Positions 36,101 to 44,840 of a stretch of DNA of 64,000 nt are shown here, one piece after another. The position numbers and the translations under genes were made by a program. The stretch lies in assembly GCA_007693335.1 (NCBI GenBank), contig REDU01000070.1, positions 1 through 64,000 on the forward strand, written 5' to 3'. Under the pieces are notes generated by a model that had not been told where the DNA came from, did no database searches, and saw only the letters and a program-made list of their open reading frames with translations. Origin of the DNA: Ilumatobacter sp. (lineage in GTDB: Bacteria > Actinomycetota > Acidimicrobiia > Acidimicrobiales > Ilumatobacteraceae). Each line of letters starts with the position of its first letter. The stretch's first letter is position 1.

Positions 36101-38569
36101 ATGACGGAGATGCAACGGATCCTCGATCTCGCCTCCTCGCTCGTCGGTCGCCGCCCCGGATGGGTGATCGCGGCGCTCGCCGTCGTCACGGTTCTGCTCG
36201 GCGCGGCGGCCACACAGGTCCGCGTCGCGGTCAACATTGCCGAGTTCCAGACGGGCTCCGAGCTGTCCGAGGCGTTCGAACGGGTGACCAGGGAGTTCGG
36301 GACACTCGACACGTCGATCACGGTGATCGTCGATGCCGGACAGGGTCGGTCGGTGCTCGACCCCCAGGGCATCCGTCTCGCCGCCGAGCTCGAGCAATCG
36401 ATCCGCACCTCGGATGCCGCCGACGCGCTCGCTCCGGAGACGGCGCTCTCCCCCGCTGTGCTCAGTTGGGCCGCTCCCGTGCTGCAGGCGCTCGGCGCGC
36501 TCGACATCGACGTCGAACAACTCGACGAGCTCGAGCAGATGGGCGTGACCGAGGGTCGGTGGATGTCTGCCCTCGCCGATGTCTTCGACTCGCCAGGGGC
36601 CGCCGGCGCCACCGCGCTGCTGTCGGACGACGCCGATCCGGCCGCCGCAGCGGCACGTGGCGGTCAGATGATCGTCCGGCTCGATACGGAGCTCGACGAG
36701 GATCAGCGGGCGAACGCCTCCCTCGTGATCGCGTCGGCCCTCGAGCGGGTCGACGCCGGCGCCGTCGAGGTGCTCCCGTTCAACCAGGCACTGCTGACCG
36801 ACGAGCTCGAGGAGCTGCTGCTCGAGGAGATGCCCGTCCTGCTCGCTGCCACGATCCTCATCATCATGTCGATCCTCACCATGGCGTTCCGTCGGATGAG
36901 CGACGTGGCGACGGCGCTCGTCGGCGTGGGGGTCACGCTGGTGTGGCTGTTCGGCCTGGTGGGGTTGCTCGGGCCGGGCATCCTCGGCGTCACCGGCCCG
37001 TTCAGCCAGATCGCGATCGCCGTCCCGATCCTGCTCGTCGGTCTCGGCGTCGACTACAGCATTCACCTCACGCTGCGTTACCGCGAGGAGCGCAAACGGG
37101 GCCATGACCCCGGCGACGGCGCCTCGATCGCCGTCCGCACGGTGGGGCGGGCGCTGGTGCTCGTCACGCTCACCACGGCCATCGGCTTCCTCGCCAACGT
37201 CATCTCCCCGCTGCCACCCATCGTCGACTTCGCCATCTTCACCGCGTCGGGCATCGTGGCGGCGTTGTTGGTGATGGGGTTACTGGTGCCGTCGATGCGC
37301 CATCTGCTCGACCGGCGCCGCAGCGCGAAGGATCCACCGGCCGAGCAGCCGGGCCGCGTGGTCGACGCGATGGCCACGGCGGCCGGGGCCAGCGCCCGCT
37401 ACCCGGTCCCGGTGCTCGGATTCATCGTGGTGCTCGCCGCGTTCGGATTCGTCGCTGCACTCGACCTCGACACCGAGTTCGACCAGGAGCAGTTCATCCC
37501 CGACGACACCCGTGTGGCGGCGGTCTTCGCTGCCACCCAGGAACTGTTCGAGGGGGCCGTGGCCGAGCAGACCTGGGTCCTGATCGACGGTGACGCCACC
37601 GATCCGGCGCTCGCCGATGCGGTGCTGCGGGCCGAGGAGGAGCTGGGCGAGGTGGAGTTCGTGAGGACCACGAACGGCGATGCCCAGGTGACGTCACCGC
37701 CGTCGTTGGTGGCGACACTCGCACGAGCGACCGACGACGCCGGAGCCCCCGCCGGCGCAGCCGGACAGCTCCCCGACGATCTCGATGCCCAGCTGGCAGA
37801 ACTCGGATGGACCGGTGACGGGTTCACCGACGACGCCGAGGTGGGCGCGCTGTACGACCTGGTGGACGAGTTCCTCGGCGATCAGCTCGCCCAGGTGCTC
37901 TCACCCGATCGGACCACGATGCTGATGGTCGTCCAGACGAGTGCCGGCGACGAACACGTCGAGGCGCTCGTGGGTGACCTCGACGCAGCGGTACAGCCGG
38001 TGTCGGAGGAGGCCGACGACGTGATCGTGGTGTCCGACGAGTTGTTGTCACTCGAGACGCTCGACGCGCTCACCGCCACGCAGGCGCAGAAGATCCTGTT
38101 CACGATCCTCACCGCCGGTGGGCTGCTCGTCATCTACTACGGCGTGGCTCGCCGTCAGCCGATGCTGGGATTCATCGCCCTCGTGCCCACGCTGCTCGCA
38201 CTGCCGATCGTGTTCGGCGTGATGTGGCTGGTCGGTCTCGGCTTCAACGCCCTCACCGCCACGATCGCCGCGATCGCGATCGGGTTCGGGGTCGACTACG
38301 GGATCCACCTCAGCAACCGGTTCGTCGAGGAACGGGAGCGGGCCGACGACGCAACCACGGCGATCCGCAACACCGTCGTGCACACCGGCTCGGCGTTGGT
38401 GGCGTCGGCCGCCACCACCGCGGCAGGCTTCGGTGTGTTGGCGTTCTCGGGTATCGAGCCGCTCCGTCAGTTCGGCATCATCACGGCGTTGACCGTTCTG
38501 GCCGCTGTGACCACCACGCTGTTCGCCGAGACGAGTGCCCTGGTGCTGTGGGACCGGTTCCGAAGATGA
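36101..38569 (+). CDS. RND-superfamily exporter (MMPL/HpnN-like)
   Basis: 822 aa with two repeats, each of one N-terminal helix, a large extracytoplasmic loop and a five-helix bundle. The paired motifs LLVGLGVDYSIHLTLRYREE and IAIGFGVDYGIHLSNRFVEE carry the Asp-Tyr proton-relay region of this family. Extracytoplasmic loops are Asp/Glu-rich. Likely exports a lipid or hopanoid-type hydrophobic molecule using the proton gradient; the cargo is unknown. ATG 36101 follows GGGAG at 36094-36098. Divergent from the candidate selenoprotein gene. Confidence 0.88.
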   Translation: MTEMQRILDLASSLVGRRPGWVIAALAVVTVLLGAAATQVRVAVNIAEFQTGSELSEAFERVTREFGTLDTSITVIVDAGQGRSVLDPQGIRLAAELEQSIRTSDAADALAPETALSPAVLSWAAPVLQALGALDIDVEQLDELEQMGVTEGRWMSALADVFDSPGAAGATALLSDDADPAAAAARGGQMIVRLDTELDEDQRANASLVIASALERVDAGAVEVLPFNQALLTDELEELLLEEMPVLLAATILIIMSILTMAFRRMSDVATALVGVGVTLVWLFGLVGLLGPGILGVTGPFSQIAIAVPILLVGLGVDYSIHLTLRYREERKRGHDPGDGASIAVRTVGRALVLVTLTTAIGFLANVISPLPPIVDFAIFTASGIVAALLVMGLLVPSMRHLLDRRRSAKDPPAEQPGRVVDAMATAAGASARYPVPVLGFIVVLAAFGFVAALDLDTEFDQEQFIPDDTRVAAVFAATQELFEGAVAEQTWVLIDGDATDPALADAVLRAEEELGEVEFVRTTNGDAQVTSPPSLVATLARATDDAGAPAGAAGQLPDDLDAQLAELGWTGDGFTDDAEVGALYDLVDEFLGDQLAQVLSPDRTTMLMVVQTSAGDEHVEALVGDLDAAVQPVSEEADDVIVVSDELLSLETLDALTATQAQKILFTILTAGGLLVIYYGVARRQPMLGFIALVPTLLALPIVFGVMWLVGLGFNALTATIAAIAIGFGVDYGIHLSNRFVEERERADDATTAIRNTVVHTGSALVASAATTAAGFGVLAFSGIEPLRQFGIITALTVLAAVTTTLFAETSALVLWDRFRR

Positions 38570-38604
38570 AGCGAGCCGCATGGTCGGCTGGGCGAAGCGC
38601 CTGC

Positions 38605-41600
38605 TCAGCGGCTCACGGCCACCCGGATCTGCTGCACGTCACCTCGTCGTCCGAAGATCGACGCGCTCAGATCGCGACCCAGTCGATCACCAGCGCGACG
38701 GAGCGTGCGACCGTCGGTGAGGTCGATCTCGACACCCTCGTCGCCGTCCGTGACCGTGACGACCACGGGTACCTGGCACAACGTCATCCCGAGCGATCCA
38801 GCGGGCAGCTCGATCGACAGGTGCTGACCCTCGAGTGACCGGACGGTCCACACCGTCGGAGCCCCGAGCAGCTCTCCGTCGCGGAGGAGCAGTGAATCGA
38901 ACACCACCTCACCGTCGTCCACCCGCACCCCGAGCTCACGCGGCCGAACCAGGATCTCCTCCTTGACCGCTCCGGTCATGCCGGGTTGCTGGGCGCCGGC
39001 GTGTGACGGCGAGTGTGAGTACGGGTCGATCGGCACTGCGCCGAACTCCTCGGCGGTCTTGCAGAATCCGAGCCCGTCGCGAATCCGCCAGTAGGTGTCG
39101 CGGAGGCGCTGGATGTCATCGTGATCGTCGCCGCGCTGCACCGCGTCCGCGAACGCCTCCTGGACGGCGAGCAACAGCTTCGTCACCATGTGCCAGTAGA
39201 CCGAACCGATGCCCTCGTAGGCGTACATCGAACCCGAACGGCCGATGTACGCCCGATGCGCGAAGACCGATTCGTACACCTCGAGGACGGCCTCGAGATC
39301 ATGCTCGACCAGCGATGCCCAGGGCGCCTGCGCTCCGAGATGTTCGAGCCGGGCCCGGAGGGCCGGAGCTGTCGTGATGTCGGGCGCGAAGCGACATGTC
39401 CCGTCGGGATCGGTTCGAATCACCGTCCGGTCGCCGGTCGCCAACAGCTGCGACAACAGCTCGTTGTCGCTGACGACCTGCGCATCGATGACGTTCTTGT
39501 CGAGGAACGCGCGAGGCCGGCGCGCCGGTACCAGCAGGAACGTCCCCAGGTCGTCGCGAAGGAGATCGCTGGCGAACAGCGCATCGAGGAGATCGGCCTG
39601 TCGGCGAGCGGGCAGTCCCGCTGCGGACAGCGCCGCGACCTGGCCCTCGAGCATCTCCGCGAGTGGCGACACGGTCGCGGTCTCCGAGGTCGGACAGTGG
39701 AGGATGTTGTAGGAGTGCACGAGGCCGTCGGTTCGCCAACTCACCCGGATCGTCTCGTCGAGATGTCCGATGGCGAGGTCGCACAGTTCGACGATCGTCA
39801 CCGGTCGGATGAGACCGACCGCCCCGGAGAGACCCGACGTGTAGATCGCCGAGCGATGATCCGAGGCTGTCCGACCGAGCCGATCCATGACGTCACGGCG
39901 GTGCCGGTCGGCGTCAGGACCGTCCACACTCGGTGCCACGGCGAGGATCTCGCGCACCGCGTCGAACCACGAAACGACCTCGGCGGACACCGATGTCTCG
40001 CGTCCCTGCTCGTCGACGAGTGAGCGCAGGTGACACAGGTACCGGCGCAGATGGAACAGCGTCACCATCGAGAGCCCGTTGCCGACGAGCGCGTTGTTGG
40101 CGTCGTTCCACTCCGGGCGCTGCGTGTTCATCCAGATCCCGCCGCCCGGCACGAAGTTCGAGAGCTTGGCGAGCGCAGGAACGAGCAGCTTCTCCAGCAG
40201 TGTCACGACGACGATCCGCCCGCCGGCGTCGACGAGCAGCTTGCCGTCACCACCGAGCTGGCCGACTCGCTCCTCGGTGACCGCGTGGGCGCGATCGTCG
40301 AACCTGATCGTCGACTTCGGGTCGCGCAGGAGATCGTCGTAGGCGGCGATGCGGTACGGGACATCGGCGTACGTGTAGGCCGCGCCGTCGAGGCGTCGTG
40401 AGATCTCGCCGGGCAGGTGCTGCTCGGTCGCCTCGAGCAGCCTCAACAGGTACACGATCTGATGGTCACCCCAGTAGCCGATGTTCGACCACGGATCGTC
40501 GGGGTCGGGCACTTCCCAATCGATCCCGTCGCGCGTGATGCGGTAGGGGTTGTAGCCGTCGGCGGTCGACGCGTTGACGAACAGCGTCACCACGCCGGGG
40601 AGGTACTCCGGACAACTCGCGCACAGCGCTTCCCAGTTCTGGAAGAGGTCGCGCCAGTTCCCCTCGTAGTACACGACCGGAGCGCCTGCGTCGTCGGCCA
40701 CACGGATGGAGAACTGGTTCCACGGCCGGCTCGGGTCGCCGTGGCGCCGCGAGAAGCTGAACGGGAGGTACTCCTCGGTGAGCCGACCGAGATGAACGTC
40801 GCCGGTCCGGTCGACGACCGATGCGATCCGGTCCTGCAGTTCTCGTCGCTCGATCCGCTCGGGCAGCGACGCGAGGAACTCGCTGTGACGACCGGCCACG
40901 TCGCGGTTGCGCTGCTCGACGAAGTCGACGAGATCTTCGACGTGGATCCGGTAGCCGTCGAGCGGAACACCACCGCGCATGACGTTGTAGGTGACGTTGG
41001 CGAGGTGGTGTGCGCAGGCCAGTGGATCGCCCGTGACCTGCGGCGCGTCGGCCCTCGCCATGATCTCGCGGAGTCGCTCCCCGGTCCGACGGGTCGCCTC
41101 GACGAGCGCCGTCCCCGGATCGCCCGTACGGAGATCGCGTCGGAGCCCGACGACGTCGTCGTGCGACTGGGTGACGTCGGCGACGATCTCCCACGACCGC
41201 TCGGACCCGGCATCGAGTTCGAAGTCGTCGTGCGCCAGATAGGCCCCCGGCACTCCGGTCACCAGCGGTGACGCCAGGAACTCGCCGTCCTCGAATCGAG
41301 CGACCGCCGCGGGATCGAGGCTGACCGGCCCGTCGAGACCCGTCGACCAGGCCACGGTCGCCCGGAGCACCTCCTGTGGCTCGGGTCGATCGGAGACCGG
41401 TGACTCGAGCGAGTAGACCGCGAGGCGGGTGATCGGGTCGACCAGTTCGCTGCGCTTGTAGGCGTTCGCCAGGTTGCTCAGGCGTTGGTTCAGGGTCGCG
41501 TCGAGCCCGTACGGCACCAGGTCGACGAGACCGTCGAGGACGGCGACGCGTACCGGTTCGGTGCGGGTGTTCCGGATGGTCACCGTCCGGATGAACCCGA

Positions 41601-42033
41601 ATCGTTCGGAGGTGCTCCACCGGTACGAGAAATGCACGCCCAGGTCGGCTCGGTGCTCCTCGAACAGCACCGAGTCGCCCACGGTCGATTTCGACAGGAA
41701 GCGCCGGGCGCCGGGTGCGGGTCGACCCTCGAACGGGGTCCACAGGACCTCGCCACCGTCGACGCTCACGCGCAGGCGGGTCACGGGTCCGGCCCGGCCG
41801 CCGCTCGTATGGAGCCGATCATCGGTGACATACGGGAACAGGGCGTGATCGGCGTCCCCACGTCCGGCGGTGAGGGCTCCGCTGGACGACACGAACATCC
41901 ACCGGTCGCCGTCGCTGACGAGGCTCATGAGGAACGGGGGCATCCGGTCGACCTCGGCAACGGTGTACCACTGCGCACCGTCGAGCGGTCGCAGTCCGCT
42001 GGCGGGAGGCTGCTCGTGACCGTCGGCGGTCAT
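38605..42033 (-). CDS. Very large glycoside phosphorylase/hydrolase-like protein (possibly GH149 beta-1,3-glucan phosphorylase)
   Basis: 1142 aa, no signal peptide, so cytoplasmic. The N-terminal beta-sandwich-like region (residues 1-300; FGFIRTVTIRNTRTEPVRVA, YGLDATLNQRLSNLANAYKR) leads into an all-helical catalytic region with SFSRRHGDPSRPWNQFSIRV, YEGNWRDLFQNWEALC, YWGDHQIVYLLRLLEAT and NTQRPEWNDANNALVGNGLS. It ends in a short beta-rich domain. The architecture and the W/D-rich motifs suggest the (alpha/alpha)6 phosphorylase clan (GH94/GH149); I suggest GH149 from its size and the GH16 and ABC importer beside it. The family call is tentative. ATG 42033 overlaps the GH16 stop (ATGA). Confidence 0.55.
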   Translation of the reverse strand: MTADGHEQPPASGLRPLDGAQWYTVAEVDRMPPFLMSLVSDGDRWMFVSSSGALTAGRGDADHALFPYVTDDRLHTSGGRAGPVTRLRVSVDGGEVLWTPFEGRPAPGARRFLSKSTVGDSVLFEEHRADLGVHFSYRWSTSERFGFIRTVTIRNTRTEPVRVAVLDGLVDLVPYGLDATLNQRLSNLANAYKRSELVDPITRLAVYSLESPVSDRPEPQEVLRATVAWSTGLDGPVSLDPAAVARFEDGEFLASPLVTGVPGAYLAHDDFELDAGSERSWEIVADVTQSHDDVVGLRRDLRTGDPGTALVEATRRTGERLREIMARADAPQVTGDPLACAHHLANVTYNVMRGGVPLDGYRIHVEDLVDFVEQRNRDVAGRHSEFLASLPERIERRELQDRIASVVDRTGDVHLGRLTEEYLPFSFSRRHGDPSRPWNQFSIRVADDAGAPVVYYEGNWRDLFQNWEALCASCPEYLPGVVTLFVNASTADGYNPYRITRDGIDWEVPDPDDPWSNIGYWGDHQIVYLLRLLEATEQHLPGEISRRLDGAAYTYADVPYRIAAYDDLLRDPKSTIRFDDRAHAVTEERVGQLGGDGKLLVDAGGRIVVVTLLEKLLVPALAKLSNFVPGGGIWMNTQRPEWNDANNALVGNGLSMVTLFHLRRYLCHLRSLVDEQGRETSVSAEVVSWFDAVREILAVAPSVDGPDADRHRRDVMDRLGRTASDHRSAIYTSGLSGAVGLIRPVTIVELCDLAIGHLDETIRVSWRTDGLVHSYNILHCPTSETATVSPLAEMLEGQVAALSAAGLPARRQADLLDALFASDLLRDDLGTFLLVPARRPRAFLDKNVIDAQVVSDNELLSQLLATGDRTVIRTDPDGTCRFAPDITTAPALRARLEHLGAQAPWASLVEHDLEAVLEVYESVFAHRAYIGRSGSMYAYEGIGSVYWHMVTKLLLAVQEAFADAVQRGDDHDDIQRLRDTYWRIRDGLGFCKTAEEFGAVPIDPYSHSPSHAGAQQPGMTGAVKEEILVRPRELGVRVDDGEVVFDSLLLRDGELLGAPTVWTVRSLEGQHLSIELPAGSLGMTLCQVPVVVTVTDGDEGVEIDLTDGRTLRRAGDRLGRDLSASIFGRRGDVQQIRVAVSR

Positions 42034-42917
42034 CCGCCGCCGACCCCGTCGGAGATCGGCTGGTACACGCGGACGTAGTCGACGTAGTACTGGATCGGAT
42101 ACTCGAGATCGGGGGCGATGCTGCCGCCGAGGGTCCCCCCGAGGGCGAGGTTGAGGATGAAGAAGAACGGCTGATCGAAGACCCACTCGCGGTCGCCGAG
42201 GTCCTCGGGGCCGATCTCGAAGTACATGTCGTCGTCGAAGAAGAAGCGGATCCCCTCGGCGTCCCAGTCGATCGCGAAGATGTGGAAGTCGTCGGCGATG
42301 TCGAACTCCTGCCGATTCCACTTGGACCTCCCACCGGCACCGGAGTAGCCGGGACCGTGGATGGTGCCGAGCACGAGATCGGGTTCGCGGCCGACGTACT
42401 CCATGATGTCGATCTCGCCGACGTTCGGCCACTGTTTGCTCGGGTCGTCGGACTCGTTGTCGAAGTCGGCACCCAACATCCAGAACGCCGGCCATGTGCC
42501 ACTTCCGGCCGGAACCTTGATGCGGGCCTCCATCCGGCCGTACTGGAACTCCCGGAGGCCCTGGGTCTTGAGTCGTGCCGACGTGTAGAAGGACCCGTCG
42601 TACTCCTCCTCTCGGAGCTCGATGACCAGCAGTCCGTTCTCGATGCGGGCGTTCTCGGGGCGATCGGTGTAGTACTGGGCCTCGCCGTTGCCCCAACCCC
42701 AGCCGCCGATGTCGAAGGTCCAGTTCGATCGGTCGATCGTGTCGCCGTCGAACTCGTCGCTCCAGACGAGTTCCATTCCCTCCGGCGGTTCGACCGGGAT
42801 CGGGTCCGGCGTCGGGATCGTCGCCCCATCGCCCTGGGAGTCGTCGGATCCGCAGGCGCCGACGACGAGCGCGGTCACGAGCACGAGTCGAGCGATGCTG
42901 TTCGCGAGGTTCACCAC
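42030..42917 (-). CDS. GH16 endo-beta-1,3-glucanase (laminarinase-like) lipoprotein
   Basis: 295 aa. A hydrophobic N-terminus with a lipobox (LVTALVVGACGSDDS) marks a secreted lipoprotein. The GH16 jelly-roll follows: MELVWSDEFDGDTIDRSNWT, GRMEARIKVPAGSGTWPAFW, catalytic E-x-D-x-x-E in NVGEIDIMEYVG, and IQYYVDYVRVYQ at the end. It would cut beta-1,3-glucan outside the cell into oligosaccharides for the importer. GTG 42917 shares its G with the TAG stop of the permease gene, so the two are translationally coupled. Confidence 0.9.
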   Translation of the reverse strand: MVNLANSIARLVLVTALVVGACGSDDSQGDGATIPTPDPIPVEPPEGMELVWSDEFDGDTIDRSNWTFDIGGWGWGNGEAQYYTDRPENARIENGLLVIELREEEYDGSFYTSARLKTQGLREFQYGRMEARIKVPAGSGTWPAFWMLGADFDNESDDPSKQWPNVGEIDIMEYVGREPDLVLGTIHGPGYSGAGGRSKWNRQEFDIADDFHIFAIDWDAEGIRFFFDDDMYFEIGPEDLGDREWVFDQPFFFILNLALGGTLGGSIAPDLEYPIQYYVDYVRVYQPISDGVGGG

Positions 42918-43810
42918 TACCCCTTGACCGCGCCCGACGTGAGCCCGGAGATGATGAAGCGCTGCAGGAACATGAACAGCACCAGCATCGGCATCATCAA
43001 CATCAGCACGGCGGCGGCGAGCTTGGGCCAGTCGCTGCCGTACACGCCTTCGAAGACGATCAGGCCGCGCGTGATCGGATAGAGCTCGTCGTTGGTGAGG
43101 TAGACGGTCGCCAGGATCAGCTCGTTCCAGATCCCGATCGCGTGGATCACCGTCACCGTCGCGATCGCAGGCTTGATCAGTGGGATGAGGATCGACCACA
43201 CGAACCGGACGTACCCGCAGCCGTCGATCGCCGCCGATTCGTCGAGTTCACGCGGGATCGACTTGATGTAGTTGACGAGGATGATCAGCCCGATCGGGTT
43301 GATCAGGAACAGCAGGATGTAGCCCTGTCGGGTGTTGTAGAGACCGAGGTTCAGGATCAACTGGAACTGCGGGATCAGCGCCGGCGGCAGGAACAGCGCC
43401 ACCACGTACAGCGTGAGCAGGGCGCCGGCACCCCTGACGTACCCGCGGGCGATCGGGAAGGCGACGAAGACCGACATGATCACGAACAACGTCGTGGCGA
43501 CCCCCGTGTAGATCAGCGAGTTCATCAGGTAGCCCGGGAAGTTGGCGAGCTGCCAGGCTTCGGTGAAGTTGCCCAGTGAGAAACTCTCGGGGAGGCCGGT
43601 CGGGTTCCTGAAGAACTCCGGCAGCGACTTGAACGACGCGAAGATCAGGACCAACAGCGGTCCGACGTAGAACGCAGCGAAGAGGAACAGGATCCCGTAC
43701 GAGATGCCCTTGCGCAGGGCCCGCTTGCGCCGGGCGCGGGGGTCGCGGGGCGGCACCATGCGCTCGATGACGATGTCGGGTTCGGGTTGGTTGTCGATGA
43801 GCACGCTCAT
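42917..43810 (-). CDS. Sugar ABC transporter permease (MalG type)
   Basis: 297 aa, six transmembrane helices. Carbohydrate-uptake-1 pattern: SYGILFLFAAFYVGPLLVLI, the MSVFVAFPIARGYVRG segment, and the EAA loop KSIPRELDESAAIDGCGYVR that contacts the ATPase. No ATPase gene is in the operon; a shared MsiK-type ATPase elsewhere is expected, as for many actinobacterial sugar importers. ATG overlaps the stop of the MalF-type gene (ATGA). Confidence 0.92.
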   Translation of the reverse strand: MSVLIDNQPEPDIVIERMVPPRDPRARRKRALRKGISYGILFLFAAFYVGPLLVLIFASFKSLPEFFRNPTGLPESFSLGNFTEAWQLANFPGYLMNSLIYTGVATTLFVIMSVFVAFPIARGYVRGAGALLTLYVVALFLPPALIPQFQLILNLGLYNTRQGYILLFLINPIGLIILVNYIKSIPRELDESAAIDGCGYVRFVWSILIPLIKPAIATVTVIHAIGIWNELILATVYLTNDELYPITRGLIVFEGVYGSDWPKLAAAVLMLMMPMLVLFMFLQRFIISGLTSGAVKG

Positions 43811-44736
43811 GCCATGTACTTCCTCTCGCGACGCTTGACGAAGGCATTGGCGGACATGCCGAGCATCAGCACGAGGGCGAACAGCACGATCGACGCTGCG
43901 GCGGCATATCCCTGGCGGAACGAGGCGGTGCCGGTCTGGCCGAATGCCTCTGCATAGACGACGTACCCGAGCACTTGCGTGCCGTTCTTGTAGCCGGTGA
44001 GGACGAGGAACAACATCCACGCCTGGAGTGAGCCGACGATGTTCAGCAGGAAGTTGGTGTTGACCGCTGGGGTCAGCTGCGGCCACGTGACGTTCCTGAA
44101 GAGCTTCCATCCGGTGGCCCCGTCGACCGCCGCCGCCTCGAAGAGGTCGGCCGGAATCGTCTGCATCCCGGCCAGGAAGATGATCATCGTGAAGCCGGCG
44201 TTGGCCCAGATCTGCACGACGATCACCCAGTAGAACGCATTGGAGCCGGCCAGGAACTGCGACTCCAGTCCGAGGAAGCCGAAGATCGAGTCCATCGGAC
44301 CACCGCCTGGCCGCAGGAACAGCTTCCACATCAGACCCTGCACCGCGACGCCGAGGATCACCGGCACGAAGAACATGGTTCGGAAGACCAGGCGGCCCCG
44401 TAACTTCTGGTTGACGAGCACCGCCATCAGCAGACCGACACCGAACTGGATCGAGGTCACCAGGACCATGAAGATGAGGGTCCGCCTCAGTGCCGCGAGG
44501 TTGTCACGTGATCTGGCGCCTTCGAGGAGGAACTCCTGGTAGTTGGCGAAGCCGACCCAGCCGATCGGGATGCCACGAATGCCCGTCGCATTGGTGAGCG
44601 AGTACACGAAGGTGGCCAGCGACGGCCCGACGCCGATCAGCATGTAGAAGCCGAGTCCGGGAATGAGCATCAACCACGGCGCGAGCCGTGCGAATCCTCC
44701 TCCTCCGCCGAACAGATTTCGCGTCTTCGCTGCCAT
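43807..44736 (-). CDS. Sugar ABC transporter permease (MalF type)
   Basis: 309 aa, six transmembrane helices with the MalF-like N-terminus (APWLMLIPGLGFYMLIGVGP), RTMFFVPVILGVAVQGLMWK, and the EAA loop QTIPADLFEAAAVDGATGWK. Partner of the MalG-type permease. ATG 44736 is chosen because the upstream extension runs into the intergenic hairpin and is not membrane-like. Confidence 0.92.
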   Translation of the reverse strand: MAAKTRNLFGGGGGFARLAPWLMLIPGLGFYMLIGVGPSLATFVYSLTNATGIRGIPIGWVGFANYQEFLLEGARSRDNLAALRRTLIFMVLVTSIQFGVGLLMAVLVNQKLRGRLVFRTMFFVPVILGVAVQGLMWKLFLRPGGGPMDSIFGFLGLESQFLAGSNAFYWVIVVQIWANAGFTMIIFLAGMQTIPADLFEAAAVDGATGWKLFRNVTWPQLTPAVNTNFLLNIVGSLQAWMLFLVLTGYKNGTQVLGYVVYAEAFGQTGTASFRQGYAAAASIVLFALVLMLGMSANAFVKRRERKYMA

Positions 44737-44785
44737 CGTCGCCCCCGGCGCTGTCGATGTGAGTTGGGTCGTGCAGGAACCGTCA

Positions 44786-44816
44786 GGGTGTGGGCTGCCT
44801 CGAGCAGCCCACACCC
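44786..44816 (-). terminator. 13-bp hairpin between binding-protein and permease genes
   Basis: GGGTGTGGGCTGC (44786-44798), a 5-nt loop and GCAGCCCACACCC (44804-44816) form a perfect stem just after the binding-protein stop. Such hairpins terminate part of the transcripts or shield the upstream mRNA, giving more binding protein than permease. Confidence 0.65.
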
Positions 44817-44840
44817 GTTCAGGTCGATGTCACGGTGTTG

